Virus record (IMG/VR): IMGVR_UViG_3300047359_001578
Span: 1 to 20,715 of that record
Reading direction: 5' to 3' (one strand)
Source of the DNA: a virus
Length of the DNA: 20,715 nucleotides
The notes under the pieces were generated by a model. It saw nothing but the letters and a program-made list of their open reading frames with translations. It was not told the origin of the DNA and did not search any database. Below, in pieces: positions 1 to 7,400 of the stretch. Each line of letters opens with the position of its first letter. Within the stretch, counting starts at the first letter, position 1. Made by a program: the position numbers and the translations under genes.

Positions 1-169
1 AAATGTTAGCCGGGTTTTGGTTTAGTTCTTCAATCTGTGAGATAACATTTTCTGGTACCCAAGCATCAAGCTCAATGATGTCACCTAGTGATTGAAATAA
101 CCATGATGTTGTTAGTTTTTGCACTGTACCTGTTTCAAGATCAGTACTAAAGTTAATCGCTCCATCCAT
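1..169 (-). CDS. Unidentified phage protein, N-terminal 56 residues, cut by left edge
   Basis: An open frame starts at an ATG (169-167) and runs off the window without a stop. The translation begins MDGAINFSTDLETG and continues with an acidic, mostly polar sequence; 56 residues are visible. A clear ribosome site (GGAG) lies about 9 bases upstream of the ATG, and a late-promoter octamer lies 50 bases upstream, so the gene has its own late transcription unit after the sheath terminator. In T4 the gene after sheath gp18 is tail tube gp19, but the visible N-terminus does not resemble gp19 as I know it, so I do not assign that name. Codon use and compactness match the neighbouring structural genes. 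A late virion protein is an inference from the promoter and position only. Confidence 0.7.
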   Translation of the reverse strand, partial: MDGAINFSTDLETGTVQKLTTSWLFQSLGDIIELDAWVPENVISQIEELNQNPANI

Positions 170-218
170 AATTTTTCTCCAATATAGCTATATATGGGAA
201 GATTGCATCTTCCACTGG

Positions 219-226
219 TATTTATC
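219..226 (-). promoter_or_regulatory. T4-type late promoter element (GATAAATA)
   Basis: The minus strand reads GATAAATA between the sheath terminator and the ATG at 169. It matches the T4 late consensus TATAAATA except at the first base. A start site about 6 bases downstream, near 213, would give a leader of about 44 bases containing the GGAG ribosome site. The same octamer recurs before the sheath and gp13 genes. Confidence 0.7.
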
Positions 227-234
227 GATTCTGC

Positions 235-264
235 AAAGAAAAAGGGCAGTGAATACTGCCCTTT
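235..264 (-). terminator. Rho-independent terminator after tail sheath gene
   Basis: Read on the minus strand, a perfect 10-bp stem (AAAGGGCAGT / ACTGCCCTTT) with the loop ATTC is followed by TTCTTT. It begins 23 bases after the sheath stop codon and ends just before the late promoter of the next gene, so it separates two late units. Confidence 0.85.
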
Positions 265-287
265 CTAATTTTATTTTTTAAAATTTA

Positions 288-2711
288 TTAGCCTAGTTCG
301 CCTGTGTTTACAATGCGTACTGGAATGTAAATAAATTCTGCTGCTTTTGTTGGCTCAATACCGATGTCAATGTATAGTTCATTTCTGTCAATACGTGCTG
401 GTGTGTTGTTTGTTTCATCGCAAACTACTGCGAAGTCATATACACCACGTTTTGCTAAAATGTCTGCCATAAATCCATCAAATGTACCTTTTGCATTTAC
501 ACGAGTGTTTGTGTCATTTGGCTCGAACAGGTATGGACGTCCAATAACTGCAAAACGCTCTCTTAGGTATGCTGTTAAGCGAGCTACGTTTACACGGTCT
601 AATGCACTTGCACCTGAGTGTAGTGATTTCTGACCAAAAATAACAATACCATCTGACACAAAACGTGCGATTGGGTTTAGTTTATTTTCATACATTGCAT
701 CACGTGCGCCTTGGCTTAGTGATACTGGTGTAAATTCGCCTTCGCTGTTAATATAACCAACATTTGCGGCATTTTGTACAACACCACGTGTTAGGCCTGC
801 TGGAGCAAACCACTGGAAGCTAATATTATCATTATATGCATAGCTGTATAGCACTGAATGTGATGCTGGAGCAACAACACTTGCGCCTGTTACTGGATCA
901 GTTGTATAAACTGATGGATAGTAAGTTGCTGCATATGTATTACGGCTTACAAGTCCATCTTCGCCATTTTCTGCGGCGTTTTGGCCTTGAACCCATGCTA
1001 CTGCTTCTGTAGGATTTTTACGAAGTGGCGAATCAACAATAACAAATGCTGTTTCGTTACGATCGCTGTTTAATGTTACCATTTCATCCATTAATTCTGC
1101 ATAGTTTGGTGCTGCAATTAAGCGGAATGAAACACCTTCTTCACGAAGTTCTGTTCCTGCTGTTGATGCTTGCATTGCATTTACTACTACTGCACGTTGC
1201 GCTTTGCGTCCAAATGAACCTGCGCCAGTTGCAGCGTTTGGTGCCATGTTGCGCCATTTCCATGCTGTTGCTAGAGATGAATCATACTGACGAGCAGTAC
1301 CACCTGAGCGACACATGTTAATTGCTGATGTACCCATTGGGTGTACTAGTGGATCTGCTGAACCTGCTAACGCTTGTGTTGCTGGATCAATAAAGTTACC
1401 ACCTGTTACTGCATCTGCTGTTAAATCGCCAAATACTACACCACTTGATGTAGATTGATCAGTATTATCTTTTAATACCCAATCAGTACCATTGTGACGG
1501 TAGATTGTTGGGTAATCTGCGTCTGAATCAATCCAGTAGTCACCGTCTGCTAGTGAACCGCCGTTTGAATCTGAAGTTGGTGCCATTGATGAGTATTGTA
1601 CATCTTCAACACGCTTCCATTTTTGAACACCGCTGTCCATTGCTACTTCAAACACTTCTAGCTCATCAATATCTGCGTCAAACCAAATTGTGCCGTTCAT
1701 TGGAGCACCAGTTGGCTGTGCAACCTGTGCAGTTAGTACATAACCACCAGTTGCTACTGTTGGATCTGTTGAAACATCGTCCCACTGACTTTGGATATCG
1801 TCATAACGTTTAATTGTAAATTCGCCTGAGCCAATTTCAAACCACATATCACCTTCTGATAGGTTGCGTACTGAACCGATAGTACCATCGTGATAAATGT
1901 CTGCTGCAATACCAGTTGGTGCACCTGCTTGTGCATATACTGGTGACTGTGCAACAAAGTTACCTGCCGTTGCTGTGAATAGTGAAACGTCTAAGTCTAA
2001 ACCTGCGCCTGGTGTTGTTGTTTTAATCCAAACATCGCCAGTTGAAGGGCTTGCTGGCACTGAGTAGTGCGGAGCAAATGTTGCTGACGTTGATTGTGAC
2101 CATGCACCGCCTACGCCTTTATAATATTCTACTTTTGTTTCTGTAGGAGTTGTTGATACTGCTACAAGGTAAGTATCGTTAACTACTGCTGATGTCGGTG
2201 CACCACCTGAAGTTAATTCTACTGCCGGTGTCTGAAGTTGCCAATCAGCACCGTCATATTCAAAAATTCCCCATTTTGAATTGCCTGGATTTAACCAGTA
2301 TGTGTTATTACTTGGGTTGCCTGTTGGTTCACTTGACTGTGGACGTAGGGCAGTTAAGTCAACGTCAGCTCTCACAATATATGCGGCTGATGACTGACCT
2401 AGGAAGCTATATGCTGCCAGTAGACCATATTCATTTGTTTCATCACCCTGTGCTACTGTGCCACTTACTGTACGGAAGTCTACGTTACCGAAGTACTGTG
2501 TTAGTTCACGCTGTGATGTTACTAGAACTGGCTTTCCTGCATTAGCTGGTTTGGTATATTTTGCAATACCATCAGTTTCTGTGCCAGTAGGGTCAACTTT
2601 ATTTGCGCCTGTTGCAACAAATAGCATTGGTACCGTTCCTGCGCCTGCTGGACCATAAACTGACTCATCTGTTATGCTAACCTGTACACCAGGTGAAACT
2701 AGATTTGCCAT
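288..2711 (-). CDS. gp18: Contractile tail sheath protein (T4 gp18-like), enlarged by repeats
   Basis: This 807-residue protein is the subunit of the contractile sheath around the tail tube. The start MANLVSPGVQV is typical of T4-like sheaths. The C-terminal third is the conserved sheath core, with VNVARLTAYLRERF at about 707-720, GRPYLFEPND at 724-733 and a polymerisation tail ending FIYIPVRIVNTGELG. T4 gp18 is about 660 residues; the extra length lies in an insertion at about residues 129-413 made of six degenerate copies of a Trp/Tyr/Gly motif, listed separately. AAGGAG lies 9 bases before the ATG and a late promoter lies 52 bases upstream. The gene ends at a strong terminator, so it is probably a monocistronic late transcript, which suits a high-copy virion protein. 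Identification is very secure; the insertion is more variable than the core. Confidence 0.96.
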   Translation of the reverse strand: MANLVSPGVQVSITDESVYGPAGAGTVPMLFVATGANKVDPTGTETDGIAKYTKPANAGKPVLVTSQRELTQYFGNVDFRTVSGTVAQGDETNEYGLLAAYSFLGQSSAAYIVRADVDLTALRPQSSEPTGNPSNNTYWLNPGNSKWGIFEYDGADWQLQTPAVELTSGGAPTSAVVNDTYLVAVSTTPTETKVEYYKGVGGAWSQSTSATFAPHYSVPASPSTGDVWIKTTTPGAGLDLDVSLFTATAGNFVAQSPVYAQAGAPTGIAADIYHDGTIGSVRNLSEGDMWFEIGSGEFTIKRYDDIQSQWDDVSTDPTVATGGYVLTAQVAQPTGAPMNGTIWFDADIDELEVFEVAMDSGVQKWKRVEDVQYSSMAPTSDSNGGSLADGDYWIDSDADYPTIYRHNGTDWVLKDNTDQSTSSGVVFGDLTADAVTGGNFIDPATQALAGSADPLVHPMGTSAINMCRSGGTARQYDSSLATAWKWRNMAPNAATGAGSFGRKAQRAVVVNAMQASTAGTELREEGVSFRLIAAPNYAELMDEMVTLNSDRNETAFVIVDSPLRKNPTEAVAWVQGQNAAENGEDGLVSRNTYAATYYPSVYTTDPVTGASVVAPASHSVLYSYAYNDNISFQWFAPAGLTRGVVQNAANVGYINSEGEFTPVSLSQGARDAMYENKLNPIARFVSDGIVIFGQKSLHSGASALDRVNVARLTAYLRERFAVIGRPYLFEPNDTNTRVNAKGTFDGFMADILAKRGVYDFAVVCDETNNTPARIDRNELYIDIGIEPTKAAEFIYIPVRIVNTGELG
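1473..2327 (-). repeat. Six degenerate Trp/Tyr repeats inside the tail sheath
   Basis: Residues of about 129-413 of the sheath contain six approximate copies of the pattern (A/Q)PT(G/S) ... G(D/T)xW(I/F) ... (I/V)Y(R/K)xxG..W. Approximate spans are 129-160, 171-205, 219-254, 264-312, 332-366 and 377-413. The sixth is the clearest, with GDYWIDSD followed by IYRHNGTDWVL. DNA identity between copies is low, so they look old or fast-evolving. The insertion probably projects outward from the sheath core as surface decoration. Related motifs occur at the C-terminal ends of gp14 and gp15. Confidence 0.75.
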
Positions 2712-2762
2712 TTTGGAATTCTCCTTATCTAAATTACGTAATTAGAAACTATGTTCTATACG

Positions 2763-2770
2763 TATTTATC
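2763..2770 (-). promoter_or_regulatory. T4-type late promoter element (GATAAATA) for tail sheath
   Basis: GATAAATA on the minus strand lies 52 bases upstream of the sheath ATG. A start near 2757 gives a leader of about 46 bases with AAGGAG. A 12-bp palindrome, AATTACGTAATT (2732-2743), lies in that leader; its role is unknown. Confidence 0.75.
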
Positions 2771-2800
2771 GAGAACCGCAGAAATAGGGCTGAAACAGAA

Positions 2801-3418
2801 TTAACTGATAAGTTTATAGGTTGAAATTGCGAGATCTTCCATAGTTCCTCGGTTGTCTAGTTCCATATCGAACTCCCAACCTGCCCAACTCCACTCGCTT
2901 GGATGGACTTCTGGATAATTTTCACTCATATTGGCTTGCTTATGCCCTCTATTTTCCATAGATGCAGTTTCCCACCATTCAGGCTTATCATTTCTCCATA
3001 CTACTGCTGTTTTTCCTCCAAAACGCTTGATTACCTCAAGTTCATTAAAAAATCTACAGTCTGAAATTACAACATTTTTGTCTGTCATCTCAATTTGGCG
3101 TTCACAAGCCGCTACCCAAATATCTGGATGGAAATGATGACGGAATACATTAGTACCAACGTTTTGTAAAACATATCTTGGAGTGAAGTGAGGAATATCT
3201 AGCCTGTTTGCCCACCATCTGTCTACCGTTTCACGGAAAACTCTACTTTCGGTAGTATTACCTTCAAGCAAAATACGATCCCACCCAAAAATGTTTGCAC
3301 AAGCATCTTTTAATGCACCAGCAAAGCTAATTCTTTGGAAACCTTCTTGTAATAGGAAGCTGGCGGCAGTATCCTTACCATGTCCTATTAATCCACATAT
3401 GCCAATAACTTTTTTCAT
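2801..3418 (-). CDS. gp1: Deoxynucleoside monophosphate kinase (T4 gp1-like)
   Basis: This 205-residue protein should phosphorylate dNMPs to dNDPs for phage DNA synthesis, using ATP. The P-loop GLIGHGKDT is at residues 9-17, right after a hydrophobic strand (KKVIGIC). SFAGALKDA at 31-39 and VVISDCRFFNE at 116-126 are typical of the dNMP kinase family, and the length fits. The start is fixed by the P-loop, which sits only eight residues from the ATG. There is no Shine-Dalgarno sequence before this ATG, and a perfect sigma70 promoter ends 6 bases upstream, so the transcript may be leaderless. The promoter's -35 box overlaps the stop codon region of the upstream oxygenase gene. Early expression suits a nucleotide-metabolism enzyme placed among late structural genes. 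Family identification is firm. Confidence 0.9.
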   Translation of the reverse strand: MKKVIGICGLIGHGKDTAASFLLQEGFQRISFAGALKDACANIFGWDRILLEGNTTESRVFRETVDRWWANRLDIPHFTPRYVLQNVGTNVFRHHFHPDIWVAACERQIEMTDKNVVISDCRFFNELEVIKRFGGKTAVVWRNDKPEWWETASMENRGHKQANMSENYPEVHPSEWSWAGWEFDMELDNRGTMEDLAISTYKLIS

Positions 3419-3424
3419 AGCTAC

Positions 3425-3453
3425 ATTATATTAAATTATTAATTATTTGTCAA
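3425..3453 (-). promoter_or_regulatory. Perfect sigma70 promoter (TTGACA-17-TATAAT) for dNMP kinase
   Basis: On the minus strand TTGACA (3453-3448), a 17-base AT-only spacer (3447-3431) and TATAAT (3430-3425) match the host consensus at every position. The usual start, about 7 bases past the -10 box, falls at about 3418, the A of the kinase ATG. The -35 box lies in the last codons of the upstream gene. Confidence 0.88.
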
Positions 3454-4072
3454 CAACAAAATTATTGTTTTCAAGTTTATGTATTACATCGTGAAATTTC
3501 TCTCCTAGCACTTTTATTCTAAGATAAATTCGTTCACTTGTAATATTCGGCACTCCATGAATTGCCATTCCATTAAATAACGTAGGGTGCTTACTGCTAT
3601 AGTAATGATTGTACTCGATATCGTCATCTGTCCAACCTCTTTTTTTATAATTTACATTACGCTCTGGTTCTACTCCATCTCTACTGTAGAAACTTATTGG
3701 TTCTCCAGCATCCTCTGGTAATATTGGAAACATTATACCGCACCACATGTAATGATCTGTATGAGGGTGGAATTTAAAGCCCACATCATAATGCAAAATA
3801 TCAATGTCACGTGGTTTTATTGGTTCTGCAAAATTAAACATATCTACATATTTTTTAATGACAGGATATTCTAATAAATCCTTGCCTTCAGTTTTTTGAA
3901 CAGCAATTGCGTTCATACCAGGCTTGCCTTTGAACTCTCTTTCCCATGGAGAAAGAAATTGCATGTAATCACCAAATGGCATTATGTGTTTATGTTGATT
4001 AACAAAGTCTAATAGCTCATCTCTATCATATGTGATTTCATCAATAGTACAATGATATTTTCCGAGTTGCAT
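3443..4072 (-). CDS. 2-oxoglutarate/Fe(II)-dependent oxygenase-like protein
   Basis: This 209-residue protein has the pattern of a double-stranded beta-helix oxygenase. A probable iron-binding HxD is H104-T105-D106 (within FHPHTDHYMW). The distal histidine is probably H172 in LFNGMAIHGVPN, and R181 or R185 in ERIYLRI could bind the 2-oxoglutarate carboxylate. Such enzymes hydroxylate amino acid side chains, nucleobases or small molecules, and they are common in marine T4-like phages with substrates mostly unknown. The gene starts 2 bases after the gp13 stop, so it is probably read from the gp13 late promoter; its ribosome site (AGG) lies in the last codons of gp13. The substrate cannot be inferred. 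Fold assignment is fairly confident, activity less so. Confidence 0.72.
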   Translation of the reverse strand: MQLGKYHCTIDEITYDRDELLDFVNQHKHIMPFGDYMQFLSPWEREFKGKPGMNAIAVQKTEGKDLLEYPVIKKYVDMFNFAEPIKPRDIDILHYDVGFKFHPHTDHYMWCGIMFPILPEDAGEPISFYSRDGVEPERNVNYKKRGWTDDDIEYNHYYSSKHPTLFNGMAIHGVPNITSERIYLRIKVLGEKFHDVIHKLENNNFVVDK

Positions 4073-4074
4073 TT

Positions 4075-4812
4075 TTAACCTATAATAAAGCCGAGCCCTG
4101 CACTACCGTCATTATATAATGTAAGCTCTGTTTCAAGTTTATCAATATCTTGCATAGCATCAGTACGTAACTGATCTGCATTCATTGTTGTACCACCTTG
4201 TGGTCCTGCAATTTGTGCAAACTTACCACGTGCTTCTGCAAGTATTAATCTTGCATGAGCGTATGCATAATCTTTAATCCAAGGACCAGCATACAGGTCT
4301 AACAGTAAGTTTTCGTCTGGACGATAATTGTAACAATGTAAAAATACATTATCTGTTGCTTTGATTTTTCTGTGTAGTAGGAGTTTATGATCTTGCTGTC
4401 TCCAAGTAAACAATATTTCTGCTCCAAATAAGCGACCCATTGTTTCTCTATGTTGTGATATAAAATCAAACATAGTTAATCCTCCTTGGCGGTTAGCGCC
4501 AAGAAGGTATGTTTGCAAGAATGCTGTTTGGAAAGGTTCAATATCATTACCACTATTGGCACTTACACCAGTAGTTCTACGATATATGTCCTTTACTTCT
4601 AACACTTCGTTAGGTAATGTATATTCGTTGACATCCTCTTGTAGCTCTAAAAACAAAAAACTTTCTTCTACTGCATTTTCAGCTCTTTGTCTATACTTGA
4701 GCAGTGATTTTGAAATCGCTAACTCATAATGCTCAGGATCAAGCTCAACATCTATCATTCCTCCGCCTAAACGAAGTTCCATTTCTTTAATTAGATCGCT
4801 CTTTGCACTCAT
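4075..4812 (-). CDS. gp13: Neck protein (T4 gp13-like)
   Basis: This 245-residue protein resembles T4 gp13, a head-completion protein at the head-tail neck. The N-terminal stretch LRLGGGMIDVELDPEHYELA (residues 14-33) parallels the gp13 start (RRLGAPIINVELTPDQ). Near the C-terminus, PWIKDYAYAHARLILAEARG, then GPQGGTTMNADQLRTDA, and the ending GLGFIIG parallel WVKDYATALAKELNG, the glycine-rich turn and GILVG in T4. It is shorter than T4 gp13 (about 309), mainly through a reduced middle. A late promoter lies 21 bases upstream and AGGAG lies in a very short leader. In T4, genes 13, 14 and 15 are contiguous; here gp14 and gp15 lie 10 kb away on the other strand. Confidence 0.88.
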   Translation of the reverse strand: MSAKSDLIKEMELRLGGGMIDVELDPEHYELAISKSLLKYRQRAENAVEESFLFLELQEDVNEYTLPNEVLEVKDIYRRTTGVSANSGNDIEPFQTAFLQTYLLGANRQGGLTMFDFISQHRETMGRLFGAEILFTWRQQDHKLLLHRKIKATDNVFLHCYNYRPDENLLLDLYAGPWIKDYAYAHARLILAEARGKFAQIAGPQGGTTMNADQLRTDAMQDIDKLETELTLYNDGSAGLGFIIG

Positions 4813-4832
4813 ACTCGTTCTCCTAGTACGAG

Positions 4833-4840
4833 TATTTATC
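4833..4840 (-). promoter_or_regulatory. T4-type late promoter element (GATAAATA) for gp13
   Basis: GATAAATA on the minus strand begins 28 bases upstream of the gp13 ATG. A start at about 4827 gives a 15-base leader that still includes AGGAG. It fills the gap after the stop of the preceding gene. Confidence 0.75.
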
Positions 4841-4843
4841 TAA

Positions 4844-6112
4844 TCAATTATTAAATGTACCCAATAGAATGATATCTTTGTTCATCCTACCATTAAGTTT
4901 TGTTTCTGTTGTTTTCAACGTATCAAATAGCTTAACAGTTTTAGATCTGGTAGTCTTTTTAATTTGAGGTAGCAATTCTGCAGGTTTTCTTACAGTTTTC
5001 TGAATACTCTTTTCAGGATCAAATCCTTGAATAGTAGTACCTTTAACTGTTAGCCCACTGCCTTCACGCTGTAGTCCTTTAGGGTCAACATTAGAAGCAT
5101 AATATAGTCCTAGCTTTCTAGTTTTAGTATTAAACACCATTGCAATATTACACCCAATCAAACCAGTTGCCGGAACACTTGCAATGCCATAAGAACTATC
5201 ACTAGTTTTTAGCTGTAGTTTCTTAACCAAATCATCAGCACTCTTAGCTTTAATTTTACGTGGCTTGCGTTGAGATTTACTTTCTAAAATTGTAATGTCA
5301 CATGCATCAACAATTTTTCTGTAAAGCTCTAGCATATTTTTCTTGCCTTTAGTACTTAGATGTGCATATCCTTCTTCAAGTTGTTCACGCATATCATCCA
5401 TGTCTTTTTTAGAAACTTTTGTATTAAGTTCAGTAAACTCTCCAAGTTCACCTTCATAAAATTTTCTAATAATACGAGCATGTCCTGCCTTTGCACTAAC
5501 CGCACGTAACATTTTAGCTGGATCAAACTTTTTTAATTCTGCAGAATCTTCAGCATCAAAAGAATCAACAAATTCTTCAATTTCATCTGTCATACGACAG
5601 CTTGCTTCAAACATTAACTCCTTAATACTAGGCTTGTAAATGTTTTTATTCTTATCTGCTTCAGCCGCACGTTTGGCTTCTTGTTCTTCTACATGCTCTT
5701 TACCATTTTCAATAGCACGTTCAATACGTGGCACAATCCAATCAGTAATTGGCTTAACTTCTCCCCCAGTGCCTGGCAAACTGATCCAGTATTCATTTTC
5801 TGCTTTATGGAAGTTTGGCATTCCCATAGTAAGCATACGACAATTGTATCCTACATTGTGTGAAATCTGATGAGATTTATCAGCTTTGGCGGCTCGGATT
5901 TGATCTTTTGTATAATCATTATCACGCATCCAGTGATAACAAAAGTCCTGTAAATCTGGAAGTTTGTAATGCTCATAATAATGTGAATGTGCTGAAATTT
6001 TAGCTCTGTGGAATTTTTCTCCACTCCACTTTTCACAACCATCCCACTTAGGATCAACCAATTGACTTTTACGCATTTTTTGCGCTACTTTTTTAACTGT
6101 TTTACGAGCCAT
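4844..6112 (-). CDS. Conserved-type phage protein of unknown function, lysine-rich
   Basis: This protein of about 422 residues was not recognised. I place the start at the ATG at 6112 (MARKTVKKVAQKM) rather than 21 bases upstream at 6133, because AGGAGG sits 9 bases before the 6112 ATG and this ATG overlaps the previous stop as TAATG, the junction used through this operon. The protein is highly charged. The N-terminus is basic, the region around residues 130-155 is helical and charged (EHVEEQEAKRAAEADK) and could form a coiled coil, and the C-terminal region has basic segments such as KKTTRSKTVK. No catalytic motif, signal peptide or membrane segment is visible. It is the last gene of the small-gene operon and ends just before the gp13 late promoter. 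DNA or RNA binding is possible from the charge but unproven. Confidence 0.8.
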   Translation of the reverse strand: MARKTVKKVAQKMRKSQLVDPKWDGCEKWSGEKFHRAKISAHSHYYEHYKLPDLQDFCYHWMRDNDYTKDQIRAAKADKSHQISHNVGYNCRMLTMGMPNFHKAENEYWISLPGTGGEVKPITDWIVPRIERAIENGKEHVEEQEAKRAAEADKNKNIYKPSIKELMFEASCRMTDEIEEFVDSFDAEDSAELKKFDPAKMLRAVSAKAGHARIIRKFYEGELGEFTELNTKVSKKDMDDMREQLEEGYAHLSTKGKKNMLELYRKIVDACDITILESKSQRKPRKIKAKSADDLVKKLQLKTSDSSYGIASVPATGLIGCNIAMVFNTKTRKLGLYYASNVDPKGLQREGSGLTVKGTTIQGFDPEKSIQKTVRKPAELLPQIKKTTRSKTVKLFDTLKTTETKLNGRMNKDIILLGTFNN

Positions 6113-6420
6113 TATACAGCCTCCTCTCGGCATAAATTTTCAATATGACGCTCAATGTTTTTATCGCTCCAATTAGCAAAGTCCAAAGAGCGAGCATATC
6201 CTTTACTAACACGGTCAGCAGTAAGATAGTACGCATCTTCTTCTAATTGAATACGCATATACTCTTTAAGAGTACCAGTAGGAACACGTTGACTCCAATA
6301 GTCAACTTCTGTTGCTGACGGCATCATGCCCATCCAACAACCAGGTTGTTTTGAAAACTCCTCAGCTTCTTTGCGCTGAGCATTAATGTAATCAACTAGT
6401 GCTTGTTCTACTTTATACAT
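6112..6420 (-). CDS. Small protein of unknown function
   Basis: This 102-residue protein was not recognised. It begins MYKVEQALVDYINAQ, is rich in acidic and aromatic residues, and has no membrane segment or clear enzymatic motif. Its start overlaps the end of the SWIM protein gene by 8 bases and its stop overlaps the next start as TAATG, so translation is coupled on both sides. This placement in a tightly overlapping operon is the main evidence that it is real. Confidence 0.75.
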   Translation of the reverse strand: MYKVEQALVDYINAQRKEAEEFSKQPGCWMGMMPSATEVDYWSQRVPTGTLKEYMRIQLEEDAYYLTADRVSKGYARSLDFANWSDKNIERHIENLCREEAV

Positions 6421-6613
6421 TGAATCCGTCCTCTACTGCTTTTATGTGTTTACATTTCTTAAATGCTGGACAATCACAAGTAAATCCGTTATCCACCATT
6501 TCAATATTATATGTACCTTTACTACCCTCAGCATTCCACACTGTACCTACAGCCCAATGTGAATTTGTATTTACGATATCGCTAGGATAAATTTTAGGGC
6601 CATATTTTGCCAT
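6413..6613 (-). CDS. Small SWIM-type zinc-finger protein
   Basis: This 66-residue protein carries the SWIM signature CxCx5CxH near its C-terminus: C46, C48, C54 and H56 in TCDCPAFKKCKHIKAV. SWIM domains bind zinc and act in DNA, RNA or protein binding. The part before it (TYNIEMVDNGFTCDC) fits the short beta-hairpin usually preceding a SWIM finger. The start overlaps the upstream stop as TAATG. This is close to a free-standing SWIM domain, whereas the domain is usually part of a larger protein. An early regulatory or DNA-binding role is plausible but inferred. Confidence 0.8.
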   Translation of the reverse strand: MAKYGPKIYPSDIVNTNSHWAVGTVWNAEGSKGTYNIEMVDNGFTCDCPAFKKCKHIKAVEDGFNV

Positions 6614-6960
6614 TAAAAGTTTTCCACTTCTCCATCAGGACCACGCATTTCTAAAATTACAAAAGGAACCTTTACAGCCCGAGTAACTTTGCTAGCCCAA
6701 TCACATGCATCTTCCCAATCTACAAAATGCATAGTTTCAGTTAAAGTAAGTCCCTCAGCAATACCACTGAGTACATACTTATCATACTCTACTTTGTAGC
6801 GCATGTCAAGAAATTCTTTTTTCAACACTTCGATTTTTTCAACTTCATCCGTTTCCTGCTCTTTAAGAGCGTTCCACAAGTCTTCACCAAAAGCCTGATA
6901 GCCTTTGTTTCTGTTATATGATACATAATCAAGATATGTGTTATGTGCAGTAGCTAACAT
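6613..6960 (-). CDS. Small protein of unknown function
   Basis: This 115-residue protein was not recognised. It is acidic and probably mostly helical, with a charged stretch at about 33-55 (KEQETDEVEKIEVLKKEF) and a later segment around MHFVDWEDACDWASKVTRA. There is no membrane segment or known motif. Both ends are coupled to neighbours by TAATG overlaps. It is the second gene of the small-gene operon. Confidence 0.75.
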   Translation of the reverse strand: MLATAHNTYLDYVSYNRNKGYQAFGEDLWNALKEQETDEVEKIEVLKKEFLDMRYKVEYDKYVLSGIAEGLTLTETMHFVDWEDACDWASKVTRAVKVPFVILEMRGPDGEVENF

Positions 6961-7277
6961 TATACGATCTCCTCAAAACCCATCATCGCAACTTCGTACT
7001 TGGTAGTACCAACAAGCATTTGGTCTCCCATTGAAGTTGAGCGCAAGCCCATGCCACCTTCATTTAGTGGTGCCATAACAGTTACATTAGGATTATAATC
7101 ACCATTTGCTTCGCCATTATCAAAATACTTTTCTTTACGGCTCCAAGAACCCATAACATTGTTAGTCCAACGGTATGCATATTCCAATGCTTCTTCATGA
7201 GTTGCATAAGGGGTGTCAACAAATGCTACTGTGCGAGGGCTATCTTCGAACGCTGTGTGTATAACTGCTACTTGCAT
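6960..7277 (-). CDS. Small protein of unknown function, first of operon
   Basis: This 105-residue protein was not recognised. It has a beta-strand-like start (MQVAVIHTAFED), then FVDTPYATHEEALEYAYRWTN and a glycine-rich stretch LNEGGMGLRSTSMGDQ. A GGAG ribosome site lies about 7 bases before the ATG and a sigma70-like promoter lies 34 bases upstream. Its stop overlaps the next ATG. As the first gene behind this promoter it is probably an early protein; the function is unknown. Confidence 0.77.
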   Translation of the reverse strand: MQVAVIHTAFEDSPRTVAFVDTPYATHEEALEYAYRWTNNVMGSWSRKEKYFDNGEANGDYNPNVTVMAPLNEGGMGLRSTSMGDQMLVGTTKYEVAMMGFEEIV

Positions 7278-7310
7278 TTTTATCTCCGTTGTTTCTTAAC
7301 TTATACATAC

Positions 7311-7339
7311 ACGATAACATAGTAAGACGTATTGGTCAA
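7311..7339 (-). promoter_or_regulatory. Sigma70-like promoter for small-gene operon
   Basis: On the minus strand TTGACC (7339-7334), a 17-base spacer (7333-7317) and TATCGT (7316-7311) give 5/6 and 4/6 matches to the host consensus with ideal spacing. It lies in the only gap before the operon, between the halogenase gene stop (7401) and the ATG at 7277. The rest of the 123-base gap is AT-rich and I see no clear terminator in it. Confidence 0.65.
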
Positions 7340-7400
7340 GAAAAAACAGAACAAAGATATCCTTTGAAATCAATGGGTTGTAATTTTTATTGAATTTTTT

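Noticed and set aside
1-169. Left-edge gene as tail tube gp19
   Set aside because: Position after gp18 suggests it, but the 56 visible residues do not resemble the gp19 N-terminus.
364-2658. Several plus-strand open frames across the sheath gene
   Set aside because: They are antisense shadows of a conserved sheath coding region, without ribosome sites and with low-complexity Leu/His-rich translations.
6113-6133. Upstream start (MPRGGCI) for the 422-residue protein
   Set aside because: AGGAGG falls inside this extension and points to the ATG at 6112, which also forms the TAATG junction seen throughout the operon.
7340-7400. Terminator after halogenase copy B
   Set aside because: The gap is A/T-rich with only a weak CAAAG/CTTTG pairing and no stem with a following U-run, so I cannot support a terminator.
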